NCBI RefSeq assembly: GCF_017948455.1 | Contig: NZ_JAFFSU010000012.1 | Coordinates: 124,001-188,000, forward strand | Reading direction: 5' to 3' | Source of the DNA: Streptomyces sp. GESEQ-4 | GTDB lineage: Bacteria; Actinomycetota; Actinomycetes; Streptomycetales; Streptomycetaceae | DNA: 64,000 bases | Shown here: piece by piece, positions 32,238 through 41,530 of the stretch | Position numbering within the stretch: the first letter of the stretch is position 1 | How the letters are laid out: every line of letters begins with the position of its first letter | Translations under genes and position numbers: made by a program | Notes under the pieces: generated by a model | What the model was told of the DNA's origin: nothing | What the model saw: the letters and a program-made list of their open reading frames with translations, nothing else | Databases searched by the model: none

Positions 32238-33503
32238 TTAGGGACGGTACGGACCACCGCGCCTCGGGGTGCGCCTCGGGGAGAACCCCAGGGCGAACGC
32301 CTCGTGGAACCCGGGGAACGTCTTCCGTACACACCCGGGGTCGTCGAACGAAATGCCCGGCACCCGCAACCCCGTCACCGCGAAGGACATGACGACGCGG
32401 TGGTCGCCGTACGACTTGATCTCCGCGCCCGACATATCCGGCCCCGGCTGAATCCCGATCCAGTCCGGGCCGGTCTCGACCTCCACCCCCAGCCGCCGCA
32501 GATTCTCCGCGCAGGCCTCCAGCCGGTCGCACTCCTTCACCCGCGTGTTCGCCACGTCCTCGATCCGCACCGGACCGGAGGCGAACGGGGCGATCGCGGC
32601 CAGGGTCGGCATGGTGTCCGAGACGTCCCGCATGTTGACCGTCAGGCCACGGAGCGCGCCGGTCCCTCTGACCGTCGTGCTCTCCGCACCGACCGTCACC
32701 TGCGCGCCCATCCGGCCCAGTACGTCCACGAAGTCCAGGTCGCCCTGGAGGGCCCCGGCGCCCAGCCCGGGGACCGTCACCTCGCCGCCCGTGACGGCCG
32801 CCGCGGCGAAGAAGTAGCTCGCGGTCGAGGCGTCCGGTTCGATCGCGTAGGTCGTGGCCCGGTAGCCGCCCGGCGGGACCACGAAGACGTCGCCGTCCCG
32901 CCCGACGTCGACGCCGAACGCCCGCATCATCGCGAGGGTGATCTCCACGTACGGCGCCGAGACCAGGTCCGTGACCTTGATCCGCAGGCCCTTGCGGGTG
33001 AGCGGGCCGAGCAGCAGCAGGGCCGTCAGGTACTGCGAGGACTGGCCGGCGTCCAGCGTCACGTCACCGCCCTCGACTCCCGACGCCCGGACGGTCAAAG
33101 GGTGATGGCCCTCCGTCTCCTCGTGCCGGAGGTCGACGCCCAGGTCGCGCAGGGCGCGGGACAGGGGCAGCAGGGGGCGGCGGCGCATCTGTGCGGAGGC
33201 GTCGAAGCGGTAGGTCCCGCGCCCGGTCGCCGCCAGGGCCGGCAGGAAGCGGGCCGTCGTCGCGCCGTCGCGGCAGTACACGTCCACCTCGGCCACGGAA
33301 GGGCCCTCGGGGCGGCCGTCGATCTGCCAGGTGTCCGGGGTCCTGCCCACGCGGTAGCCGAGGCGGGCCAGGCCTTCCGCGAAGCCTTCCGTGTCGTCGG
33401 AGCGGAGCGGGCGGACGAGGGTGGTGACCCCGTCGGCGGCCGCCGCCAGGAAGAGGGCGCGGGCGGTGATGGACTTGGAACCGGGGATGTCGACAACAGC
33501 CAT
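32238..33503 (-). CDS. aroA: EPSP synthase-family protein (3-phosphoshikimate 1-carboxyvinyltransferase paralogue)
   Basis: A 421-residue enolpyruvyl transferase of two similar lobes. The substrate motif PGSKSITARALF is near the N-terminus; LDAGQSSQYLTALLLLGP, RVKECDRL and YGDHRVVMSFAVTGL follow in family order. The loop that in E. coli reads GNAGTAMRPL is here RDGATTARFL, placing Ala at the position of E. coli Gly96. It may make EPSP for aromatic amino acids or act on a related substrate as a second copy. The ATG at 33503 (MAVVDIPGSKS) is preferred; an in-frame ATG at 33560 would add 19 residues. It is divergent from the GH3 gene. Confidence 0.82.
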   Translation of the reverse strand: MAVVDIPGSKSITARALFLAAAADGVTTLVRPLRSDDTEGFAEGLARLGYRVGRTPDTWQIDGRPEGPSVAEVDVYCRDGATTARFLPALAATGRGTYRFDASAQMRRRPLLPLSRALRDLGVDLRHEETEGHHPLTVRASGVEGGDVTLDAGQSSQYLTALLLLGPLTRKGLRIKVTDLVSAPYVEITLAMMRAFGVDVGRDGDVFVVPPGGYRATTYAIEPDASTASYFFAAAAVTGGEVTVPGLGAGALQGDLDFVDVLGRMGAQVTVGAESTTVRGTGALRGLTVNMRDVSDTMPTLAAIAPFASGPVRIEDVANTRVKECDRLEACAENLRRLGVEVETGPDWIGIQPGPDMSGAEIKSYGDHRVVMSFAVTGLRVPGISFDDPGCVRKTFPGFHEAFALGFSPRRTPRRGGPYRP

Positions 33504-33647
33504 ACCCCATGGTCCCCCGGCCCCCGTCTCCGGTGCCGTCACGTCCACGGGATGGACCACGGAACATCGCCCAAGATCATTTGTCCGCGGGCCCGGTGGG
33601 GGCTGGGGTCGCGCCCGCGCGGCGGAGCCGCAAATTGATACAGCCCC

Positions 33648-33664
33648 GCGCCCCTATGGGGCGC
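33648..33664. repeat. Truncated dispersed repeat with hairpin
   Basis: GCGCCCC-TAT-GGGGCGC (33648-33664), preceded by CCCC, matches the 3' half of the dispersed element seen at 1597 and 41531. The GCGCAGTT part is missing. It lies in the divergent gap between aroA and the GH3 gene. Confidence 0.6.
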
Positions 33665-33679
33665 TTAGCGTGCGGTCCC

Positions 33680-33708
33680 TTGACTGGCAATAACTTCCCG
33701 GATATTGG
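33680..33708 (+). promoter_or_regulatory. Candidate sigma-70-type promoter of the GH3 gene
   Basis: TTGACT (33680-33685) and TATTGG (33703-33708) are separated by 17 nt, 50 bp before the GTG start. CAATA (33688-33692) and TATTG (33703-33707) form a loose dyad over it, a possible operator. Confidence 0.5.
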
Positions 33709-33757
33709 TGACTCCTCGGAAGTTTCCTTCAGCGGATCACCTCCGGAAGGAGCGCAC

Positions 33758-35548
33758 GTGCCCTCCAGACGCACCGTTCTGGCCGCCACCGCAGGCGTCG
33801 CCGCCACTCTCGCCGTGGGCGGACCCGCCTACGCGGACGACAAGAAGCTCCGCTCTCTCATCTCCCGTATGACACTGCCCGAGAAGGTCGGGCAGCTCTT
33901 CGTCATGCGGGTCTACGGCCACTCCGCCACCGCCCCCGACCAGGCCGACATCGACGCCAACCTCAAGGAGATCGGCGTCCGCAACGCCGCCGAGCTCATC
34001 GCCGAGTACCGCGTCGGCGGCATCATCTACTTCACCTGGGCGCACAACACGCGCGATCCCCAGCAGATCGCCGACCTGTCCAACGGCATCCAGCGCGCCT
34101 CGCTGCGGCAGCCGCGCGGGCTGCCCGTCCTCGTCTCCACCGACCAGGAGCACGGGATAGTGTGCCGAGTCGGCGAGCCCGCCACCCTCTTCCCGGGCGC
34201 CATGGCCATCGGCGCGGGCGGGTCGCGCACCGACGCACGGTCCCTCGGCCGTATCGCCGGGCAGGAGCTGCGCGCCATCGGCGTCCGGCAGAACTACTCC
34301 CCCGTCGCCGACGTCAACGTCAACCCCGCCAACCCGGTCATCGGCGTCCGCTCCTTCGGTTCCGAACCCGGTGCGGTGGCCGCTCTGGTGGCCGCGGAGG
34401 TCACCGGGTACCAGCGGTCGGGCGTCGCGGCGACCGCCAAGCACTTCCCGGGGCACGGGGACACCACCGTCGACAGCCACACCGGTTTCCCCGTCATCAC
34501 GCACAGCCGCGAGGAATGGGAAGAGCTGGACGCCGGGCCCTTCCGGGCCGCGATCCGCGCGGGCATCGACTCCATCATGACCGCGCACATCCAGTTCCCG
34601 GCCCTCGACGACTCCGGCGACCCGGCCACCCTCTCCCGCCCGATCCTCACCGGCATCCTGCGGGAGGAACTCGGTTACGACGGGGTCGTGGTGACCGACT
34701 CCCTCGGAATGGAAGGCGTGCGCACCAAGTACGGCGACGACCGCGTGCCGGTGCTCGCGCTCAAGGCCGGTGTGGACCAGCTCCTCAACCCGCCGAAGCT
34801 GGACGTCGCGTGGAACGCCGTCATCCAGGCCGTGGAGGACGGGGAACTCACGGAGGCGCGGCTCGACGAGTCGGTGCTGCGCATCCTGCGGCTGAAGGCG
34901 AAGCTCGGACTGTTCGACGCGCCCTACGTCAGCCCGGGCGGCGTCGACCGGAACGTCGGCACCCCGGCCCACCTCGCCGCCGCCGACCGCATCGCCGAGC
35001 GGACGACCACGCTCCTCGTCAACGAGGGCGGGCTGCTGCCGCTGTCCGCCGGCGAGCACCCGAGGCTCCTCGTCGTCGGCGCCGACCCCGCCTCCCCGTC
35101 CGGCACCACCGGACCGCCCACCGCCGTCCTCGCCGCCGCCCTCACCGAACTCGGCTTCTCGGCCACGAGGTTGTCGACCGGTACGGCACCGACCTCGGCG
35201 GCCATAAGCGCCGCCGTCGCCGCGGCGGGCGAGGCGGACGCCGTCGTGGTCGGGACGTACAACGTCACGGCGAGCAGCACGCAGAAAACGCTGGTCCAGG
35301 AGCTGCTGGCGACCGGGAAGCCGGTGGTCGCCGTCGCCACCCGCAATCCCTACGACGTGGCCCAACTGCCCGACGTCCAGGCCTACTTGGCGTCGTACTC
35401 CTGGACGGACGTCGAGCTGCGCGCCGCGGCCCGGGTGATCGCCGGGCGGGTGCGGCCGCGCGGGAAGCTACCGGTGCCGGTACAGCGGGCCGACGATCCG
35501 GCGCGGGTGCTGTATCCGGTCGGACATGGGCTGTCGTACCGGACGTAG
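33758..35548 (+). CDS. Secreted GH3 beta-N-acetylhexosaminidase-type glycosidase
   Basis: A 596-residue glycoside hydrolase family 3 enzyme. The Tat-type signal peptide (SRRTVLAATAGVAATLAVGGPAYA) ends at AYA before DDKK. The motif KHFPGHGDTTVDSH is the Asp-His dyad signature of the NagZ-type N-acetylglucosaminidase branch, and the nucleophile Asp is in VVTDSLGM. A C-terminal GH3_C domain follows (about 400-590). It likely releases GlcNAc from chitin or peptidoglycan fragments outside the cell. The GTG at 33758 follows GGAAGGAG. It is closed by a strong terminator. Confidence 0.92.
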   Translation: MPSRRTVLAATAGVAATLAVGGPAYADDKKLRSLISRMTLPEKVGQLFVMRVYGHSATAPDQADIDANLKEIGVRNAAELIAEYRVGGIIYFTWAHNTRDPQQIADLSNGIQRASLRQPRGLPVLVSTDQEHGIVCRVGEPATLFPGAMAIGAGGSRTDARSLGRIAGQELRAIGVRQNYSPVADVNVNPANPVIGVRSFGSEPGAVAALVAAEVTGYQRSGVAATAKHFPGHGDTTVDSHTGFPVITHSREEWEELDAGPFRAAIRAGIDSIMTAHIQFPALDDSGDPATLSRPILTGILREELGYDGVVVTDSLGMEGVRTKYGDDRVPVLALKAGVDQLLNPPKLDVAWNAVIQAVEDGELTEARLDESVLRILRLKAKLGLFDAPYVSPGGVDRNVGTPAHLAAADRIAERTTTLLVNEGGLLPLSAGEHPRLLVVGADPASPSGTTGPPTAVLAAALTELGFSATRLSTGTAPTSAAISAAVAAAGEADAVVVGTYNVTASSTQKTLVQELLATGKPVVAVATRNPYDVAQLPDVQAYLASYSWTDVELRAAARVIAGRVRPRGKLPVPVQRADDPARVLYPVGHGLSYRT

Positions 35549-35560
35549 CACACATACGTC

Positions 35561-35597
35561 ATGCGCCCGGCCGCTGTGAGGCAACGGCCGGGCGCAT
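35561..35597. terminator. Bidirectional terminator between convergent genes
   Basis: ATGCGCCCGGCCG (35561-35573) and CGGCCGGGCGCAT (35585-35597) are a perfect 13-bp inverted repeat with an 11-nt loop, placed between the GH3 stop and the S37 peptidase stop. Confidence 0.85.
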
Positions 35598-35638
35598 CTC
35601 ACGCGTTGATCACGCGTTCCTAGTGCGTTCCTCGTGCG

Positions 35639-37108
35639 TTACGGACGCAAGGCCGGCTCGCGCTCGATGTCGCGCTTGTCCAGCTTGCGGTCGAACTTGG
35701 CCAGCGGCTTGGCGACCGCGGGGTTCGACTGGACGGCGCTGGACGCGACGCCCGCCCACTTCAGGATGCGTGCCGTGGCGAGGGACTTCTCGTCGGGGAC
35801 GAGGCCCGCGACATTGGCGCCGTGGTTGAGGCCCGGCGCGGTGAAGACGTAACTGTCACGCGCCTTCTTGCCGAGGTGGAACGGCTCGGCGCCCCACGGG
35901 TCGTTCTCGCCGTAGACGAAGAGCATCTGCCGCGCGTTGTGGCGGACCCAGGTGTCGACGTCCTTCATGACGTACGGCTGGAACTTCATCGGGATCGAAC
36001 GCGGCACGAAGTTGCGCGGCGGCAGGTAGCCGTAGCGGATGTACTTCTTCTCGATGTGCGGGAAGACGATCGTCGGCGCGCCCAGCTGGGTGCCCGCCTG
36101 GTAGAAGTACGGCGTGTACGGCTCCAGGCCCTGGTCCGTGTAGAAGGAGAACCCGGCGATGGTGTCGAGCGTGTTCCAGATGGCGTCGTCGCTGGCGTTC
36201 TTGGCGTCCGCCGGGATCGTGTCGCAGTCGGACAGCAGGCTGTACTGCCAGAAGCCCCAGACGTAGTCGAGGACGGTGGCCTCGTAGGCCTTGTCGAGGC
36301 TGCCGATGGTGTTGAAGGTGTAGCCGTTGTCGGCCGCGTAGGCCTCGTACCGCTTCTCCATCGGCTCCCGGCGCACCAGCGCCTCGCGCTGCACGCCGTT
36401 CAGCCGGTCGCGGCACTCCTCGGTGCCGACGGTGGCGAAGAACTCGTCGTAGGCGGAGTCCTCCTTGTTCACCACGTCGTTGGGGGCGACGTAGGCGACG
36501 ACGCCGTCCATGTCGCGCGGGTAGAAGCGCTCGTAGTACGTGGCGGTCATGCCGCCCTTTGAGCCGCCCGTGGAGAGCCACTTCCGGTCGTAGATCGGCT
36601 TGAGCGCCTTGAAGATGCGGTGCTGGTCGCTGGCGGCCTGCCAGATGTCCAGCTTGGTCCAGTCGGCCGGGTCGGGCCGGGACGGGGTGAAGAAGCGGTA
36701 CTCCATGGAGATCTGGTTGCCGTCCACGATCTGGGTCGGCTCGCTGCGGCGGGGCGTGGTGGAGACGTTGTAGCCGCTGGTGAAGAAGACCGTCGGGCGG
36801 GCCTCGTCCTTGTGCAGCAGGGTGATGCGCTGCTGGAACGTGCCCTTGGACGGGCGCCGGTGGTCGACCGGCTGGGTGTAGTTGAGGACGAAGAAGCGAT
36901 AGCCGGTGTACGGCTTCTCCTCGACCAGGCTCATGCCCGGAACCGAGAGCAGCTTCTCCTTGATGTCAGTGGTGGCGGTGGCCTCCGGCGGTGGGGGTCC
37001 CCCCGCGCGAGTCGGTTCGAGCGTGGGGGAGGCGGTGGCCGCCCCCGCCGTACTCAGCGTGCCTATGAGCACGGTGAGCGCCAGCAACCATCTGAGCGCC
37101 TTGCGCAT
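35639..37108 (-). CDS. Secreted tripeptidyl aminopeptidase, peptidase family S37
   Basis: A 489-residue exported serine peptidase of the PS-10/S37 type, which releases tripeptides or proline-containing peptides from protein N-termini. A Sec signal (MRKALRWLLALTVLIGTLSTAGAATA) is followed by a propeptide-like segment. The nucleophile is Ser183 in GGSKGGMTA. Candidate Asp is in GENDPWGAE and His in PGLNHGAN. GGGAGGG lies 5 nt before the ATG. It fits the extracellular protein digestion typical of the genus, and ends at the shared terminator. Confidence 0.9.
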   Translation of the reverse strand: MRKALRWLLALTVLIGTLSTAGAATASPTLEPTRAGGPPPPEATATTDIKEKLLSVPGMSLVEEKPYTGYRFFVLNYTQPVDHRRPSKGTFQQRITLLHKDEARPTVFFTSGYNVSTTPRRSEPTQIVDGNQISMEYRFFTPSRPDPADWTKLDIWQAASDQHRIFKALKPIYDRKWLSTGGSKGGMTATYYERFYPRDMDGVVAYVAPNDVVNKEDSAYDEFFATVGTEECRDRLNGVQREALVRREPMEKRYEAYAADNGYTFNTIGSLDKAYEATVLDYVWGFWQYSLLSDCDTIPADAKNASDDAIWNTLDTIAGFSFYTDQGLEPYTPYFYQAGTQLGAPTIVFPHIEKKYIRYGYLPPRNFVPRSIPMKFQPYVMKDVDTWVRHNARQMLFVYGENDPWGAEPFHLGKKARDSYVFTAPGLNHGANVAGLVPDEKSLATARILKWAGVASSAVQSNPAVAKPLAKFDRKLDKRDIEREPALRP

Positions 37109-37210
37109 GCACCCTCCCGGTGAATACAGATGTGCGCCGGAAGCTAGCGGAGCAAGTCACCTGAGCACCAGGGGAGATGACGGTTGATCGGGAAAACCCT
37201 GTAGAAAACC

Positions 37211-37234
37211 TGTGGACTTGTGGACCTGTGGATC
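37211..37234. repeat. Three tandem TGTGGA octamers at a gene end
   Basis: TGTGGACT, TGTGGACC and TGTGGATC lie end to end (37211-37234) and overlap the first bases of the downstream stop codon. On the other strand they read as near-matches to the DnaA box TTGTCCACA. The function is unknown. Confidence 0.5.
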
Positions 37235-37622
37235 AGTACCGGACCCAGCCCGTGCTGACCGATCCCCCGCCGACCGCGCCCTTCACGCGCACGCTGCGGT
37301 GGCCCATGTAGACCAGCGGCGTGCTGATGCGGCGGACGCGCTTGTCCGTGAAGGCGACCGGGCGATGGCCCCGCACCTGCACGCTGACCTTCATCGTCCG
37401 CACGGGGCCGGGGTTCTTGGCGATCGTGACGGCACAGATCTCGCGGTCCTGCTTGTAGACGCGCACGATGCCGGTCGAGAACGTGAGTGTCCTGACCTTG
37501 CGGCCGGCGCAGGGCTTGGCAGCCGCGTGCGCCTCGGCCGGTGCCGCCAGCCCGAGCAGCCCGGAGGTGGTGAGCACGGCAATGCCGAGCGCCAGCCCCC
37601 GGCGTATCGCACCTCGGTCCAC
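37233..37622 (-). CDS. Small secreted protein of unknown function
   Basis: A 129-residue protein with a Sec signal peptide: RRGLALGIAVLTTSGLLGLAAPAEAHA, predicted cut after AHA. The mature part is basic and has two cysteines (CAGRKVRT and ICAVTIAKN), which could form a disulphide, with beta-rich segments. No known domain is recognised. The GTG at 37622 follows GGAGGG with 6-nt spacing. It sits upstream of the S37 peptidase on the same strand and downstream of the ABC exporter, with separate spacing from both. Confidence 0.75.
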   Translation of the reverse strand: MDRGAIRRGLALGIAVLTTSGLLGLAAPAEAHAAAKPCAGRKVRTLTFSTGIVRVYKQDREICAVTIAKNPGPVRTMKVSVQVRGHRPVAFTDKRVRRISTPLVYMGHRSVRVKGAVGGGSVSTGWVRY

Positions 37623-37699
37623 AGTCGTCCCTCCCGTACCCCATCCAAGAGCGTACGGGTGTACGGACGCAGGACGTACGTCGGATGGTTGCGCGACCG

Positions 37700-40600
37700 T
37701 CAGCGCGACGCGCCGACCGGCTCCTCCGGCTCGGACTGTCCGACGAACGTCCGCCACAGCTCCGCGTACTGCCCGCCCCGCGCAAGGAGTTCCTCGTGGG
37801 TGCCGTCCTCGGCGACGCGGCCGTCGGACATGACGACCACGCGGTCCGCGCGGGCCGCGGTGGTCAGGCGGTGGGCGACCACGAGGGTCGTACGGCGGCC
37901 TGCGAGGCGGTCGGTGGCCTGGTTGACCAGGGCCTCGGAGGCCAGGTCCAGGGCGGCTGTCGCCTCGTCGAGGAGGAGGATGTCCGGGTCGACCAGCTCG
38001 GCGCGGGCCAGGGCGATCAGCTGCCGTTGGCCGGCGGAGAGGTTGCGGCCGCGCTCGGCGACCTCGTGGAGGTAGCCGCCCTCGAGCGTGGCGATCATGT
38101 CGTGCGCGCCGACCGCCCGGGCCGCCGCCTCCACCTCGGCGTCGGTGGCGTCGGGGCGGCCGTAGGCGATGGCGTCGCGGACGGTGCCCTGGAAGAGGTA
38201 CGCCTCCTGCGGGACGACGCCCAGGCGGTGCCGGTACGACGTGAGGTCGAGGGCGCGCAGGTCGGTGCCGTCGACGGTGACGCGGCCCCCGGTGGGGTCG
38301 TAGAAGCGGGCCACCAGTTTGACGAGGGTCGACTTGCCGGCGCCGGTCTCGCCGACGAAGGCGACGGTCTGGCCGGCGGGGATGGCGAGGCTGATCCCGG
38401 TGAGGGCCTCCTCCTCGCCGCCGTACGCGAAGTGCACGTCCTCGAAGGCGACTTCGCCGCGCAGCGAGAGCACGTCGAGCGGCTCGTCGGCGCTCTTCGT
38501 CGACGTCGGCTCCTGGAGCAGCTCCTGGATGCGGCCCAGTGAGACCGTCGCCTGCTGGTAGCCGTCGAAGACCTGGGAGAGCTGCTGGACGGGGGCGAAG
38601 AACAGGTCGATGTAGAGGAGGTACGCCACCAGCGCGCCGGTGGTGAGCGTGCCGTTGTCGACCCGCCCGGCACCCACGATCAGCACGGCCGCCGCGGCGA
38701 CCGACGACAGCAGTTGCACGCCGGGGAAGTACACCGAGATCAGCCACTGACCCCGGATACGGGCCTGCCGGTAGCTGTCGCTCCGCTCCGCGAACCGCCG
38801 TCCGCCGTCCCGCTCGCGCCGGAACGCCTGCACGATCCGCAGCCCGGACACCGACTCCTGGAGGTCGCCGTTGACCACCGACACGCGTTCCCGGGCCAGT
38901 TCGTACGCCTTCACGCTCGCCCGGCGGAAGAAGACCGTGGCGAGGATCAGCGGCGGGAGGGTGGCGAAGACGAGCAGCGCCAGCTGTACGTCGATCACCA
39001 GCAGGGCGACCATGATGCCGAAGAACGTGACGACCGAGACGAACGCCGTGACCAGGCCGGTCTGGAGGAATGTCGACAACGCGTCGACGTCCGTCGTCAT
39101 CCTCGTCATGATCCGGCCGGTCAACTCCCGCTCATAGTAGTCGAGTCCGAGCCGCTGGAGCTGGGCGAAGATCTTCAGGCGGAGGGAGTACAGCACGCGC
39201 TCGCCGGTGCGCCCGGTCATCCGGGTCTCGCCGACCTGCGCCGCCCACTGGACCACCACGGTGAGCAGTCCGAGCAGCGAGGCCGCCCAGACCGCGCCGA
39301 GGGCCATCTCCGAGACACCGCTGTCGATGCCGTGCCGGATCAGGACGGGCAGGAGGAGGCCCATACCCGCGTCCACGGCGACGAGGGAGAGGCTGACGAG
39401 GAGGGGCAGTCCGAAGCCGCGCAGCAGCCTGCGCAGCCCGTAGCTCTCCTCGGCTCGCACGGCACGTGCCTCGTCGATCTCCGGGATGTCGGTCGCCGGG
39501 GGCAACGCGTCGACCTGGGCGAGGAGTTCGGGCGTGGCCGGGGTGCCGTCCATCGCGAGGTCGCGCGGGGTGCGCTCGCCCGCCCACAGCCGGGGCGTGA
39601 TGCCGCGCTCGGCGTCGAACTCGGCGTCCAGTTCGTCCCGTACGGAGGTGTCCTCCTGCGGACAGGCGGGCTGGGCGTGGCCGGGCGAGACGCCGCCGAG
39701 TTCGTCCGGGTCGGTGAGGAGCCGGCGGTAGAGAGCGGACCGCTGCTGGAGTTCGTCATGGGTGCCGATGTCGGCAAGGCGCCCGTTTTCGAGGACGGCG
39801 ATGCGGTCGGCGAGGTTGAGGGTGGAGCGGCGGTGGGCGATGAGGAGGGTGGTGCGGCCCTCCATGACGTGCTTCAGGGCCTCGTGGATCTCGTGCTCGA
39901 CGCGGGCGTCCACGGCGGAGGTGGCGTCGTCGAGGACGAGCAGCCGCGGGTCGGTGAGGATCGCGCGGGCGAGGGCGACGCGCTGGCGCTGGCCGCCGGA
40001 GAGGGTGAGGCCGTGCTCGCCGACCTTGGTGTCGTAGCCGTCGGGGAGGTCCCTGATGAACCGGTCCGCCTGGGCGGCGCGGGCGGCGGCCTCGATCTCG
40101 TCGTCCGTCGCGTCGGGACGGCCGTACGCGATGTTGCTGCGGACCGTTTCCGAGAAGAGGAAGGAGTCCTCGGGGACCAGCCCGATCGCGGCCCTCAGCG
40201 AGTCGAGGGTCAGCTCGCGGACGTCGTGGCCGCCGATGAGGACGGCGCCGTGGGTGACGTCGTAGAACCGGGGCAGCAGCAGCGAGACCGTCGACTTGCC
40301 GGAGCCGGAGGAGCCGACGACGGCGAGGGTCTCGCCGGGGTGGATCTCGAAGCTCAGCCCGTCGAGAACAGGGCGGTCATCCTCGTATCCGAAGGAGACG
40401 TCGTCGAACTCGACGGTGGCGGGCGCGTCGGCGGGCAGCGTCTTGTGGCCGTCCTCGAGCGCCGGCTCGGTGTCGATCAGCTCCAGGACGCGCTCCGTGC
40501 CGGCGCGGGCCTGCTGGCCGAACGTGAGGACCATGGCGAGCATCCGGACCGGGCCGACGAGCTGGGCGAGGTAGGTGGAGAAGGCGACGAACGTGCCCAG

Positions 40601-41425
40601 CGTGATGTGACCGCGCACGGCGAGCCAGCCGCCGAGCGCGAGCATCGCGACCTGGCCGAGGGCGGGGACGGCCTGGAGGGCGGGGGTGTACTTCGAGTTG
40701 AACCGGATCGTGCGCAGCCGCCCCGCGAAGAGCCTGCGGCCGACCTCCCGCAGCTTCCCGGTCTCCTGGTCCTCCTGCCCGAACCCCTTCACCACGCGTA
40801 CGCCGCTGACGGCGCCGTCGACGACGCCCGCGACGGCCGCCGCCTGAGCCTGGGCGTACCAGGTGGCGGGGTGCAGCTTGGTGCGGCTGCGCTTGGCGAT
40901 GAACCAGATCGCGGGCGCGACCGCGAGGGCGACCAGCGTGAGCGGGAGCGACAGCCACGCCATGATGACCAGGGAGATCAGGAAGAGCATGAAGTTCCCG
41001 ATGGTCATCGGGAGCATGAAGAGCAGGCCCTGGATCAGCTGGAGGTCGCTGGTCGCCCGGCCGACGACCTGACCGGTGGACAGCTCGTCCTGCCGGCGGC
41101 CGTCGAGGCGGGTGATCGTGCCGTACATCTCGGTCCGCAGGTCGTGCTGGACGTCGAGGGCGAGACGGCCGCCGTAGTAGCGGCGGATGTAGGTGAGGAC
41201 GTAGACGAGGAGCGCGGCGCCGATCAGGGCGCCCGCCCAGACCGCCATGGACCGGCTGTGATCGACGATCACGTCGTCGATGATCACCTTCGTGATCAGC
41301 GGGGCCAGCGCCATGACGGCCATGCCGACGAGCGAGGCGCCGAGGGCCAGGACGACGTCCTTGGGGTAACGCCAGGCGTACGCCCACAGCCTTCGCGCCC
41401 AGCCTTGCCCCTGCCGCGCTGCCAC
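37700..41425 (-). CDS. One-chain ABC exporter with two membrane and two ATPase domains
   Basis: A 1241-residue full-length ABC exporter formed from two half-transporters in one frame. The order is TMD1 (about 20-300), NBD1 with Walker A VGSSGSGKST and signature LTLSGGQRQRVALARA, a charged linker (about 600-650), TMD2 (about 670-950), and NBD2 with Walker A VGETGAGKST and signature NLSAGQRQLIALARA. The second signature is LSAGQ instead of LSGGQ, implying unequal ATP sites as in heterodimeric exporters. The GTG at 41425 has GGGGAGG 8 nt upstream; an in-frame ATG at 41488 lacks support. Substrate unknown; a drug or lipid is likely. Confidence 0.9.
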   Translation of the reverse strand: MAARQGQGWARRLWAYAWRYPKDVVLALGASLVGMAVMALAPLITKVIIDDVIVDHSRSMAVWAGALIGAALLVYVLTYIRRYYGGRLALDVQHDLRTEMYGTITRLDGRRQDELSTGQVVGRATSDLQLIQGLLFMLPMTIGNFMLFLISLVIMAWLSLPLTLVALAVAPAIWFIAKRSRTKLHPATWYAQAQAAAVAGVVDGAVSGVRVVKGFGQEDQETGKLREVGRRLFAGRLRTIRFNSKYTPALQAVPALGQVAMLALGGWLAVRGHITLGTFVAFSTYLAQLVGPVRMLAMVLTFGQQARAGTERVLELIDTEPALEDGHKTLPADAPATVEFDDVSFGYEDDRPVLDGLSFEIHPGETLAVVGSSGSGKSTVSLLLPRFYDVTHGAVLIGGHDVRELTLDSLRAAIGLVPEDSFLFSETVRSNIAYGRPDATDDEIEAAARAAQADRFIRDLPDGYDTKVGEHGLTLSGGQRQRVALARAILTDPRLLVLDDATSAVDARVEHEIHEALKHVMEGRTTLLIAHRRSTLNLADRIAVLENGRLADIGTHDELQQRSALYRRLLTDPDELGGVSPGHAQPACPQEDTSVRDELDAEFDAERGITPRLWAGERTPRDLAMDGTPATPELLAQVDALPPATDIPEIDEARAVRAEESYGLRRLLRGFGLPLLVSLSLVAVDAGMGLLLPVLIRHGIDSGVSEMALGAVWAASLLGLLTVVVQWAAQVGETRMTGRTGERVLYSLRLKIFAQLQRLGLDYYERELTGRIMTRMTTDVDALSTFLQTGLVTAFVSVVTFFGIMVALLVIDVQLALLVFATLPPLILATVFFRRASVKAYELARERVSVVNGDLQESVSGLRIVQAFRRERDGGRRFAERSDSYRQARIRGQWLISVYFPGVQLLSSVAAAAVLIVGAGRVDNGTLTTGALVAYLLYIDLFFAPVQQLSQVFDGYQQATVSLGRIQELLQEPTSTKSADEPLDVLSLRGEVAFEDVHFAYGGEEEALTGISLAIPAGQTVAFVGETGAGKSTLVKLVARFYDPTGGRVTVDGTDLRALDLTSYRHRLGVVPQEAYLFQGTVRDAIAYGRPDATDAEVEAAARAVGAHDMIATLEGGYLHEVAERGRNLSAGQRQLIALARAELVDPDILLLDEATAALDLASEALVNQATDRLAGRRTTLVVAHRLTTAARADRVVVMSDGRVAEDGTHEELLARGGQYAELWRTFVGQSEPEEPVGASR

Positions 41426-41530
41426 GTCGGTGCCTCCCCGTCTGTTGGATCTACGGAAGGCACCAACGCCGCGGCGAGCGGATTTCATCCCTCCGTCGCT
41501 ACTTCGGGTGCGGCGCCGTGGGGGCTGAGC

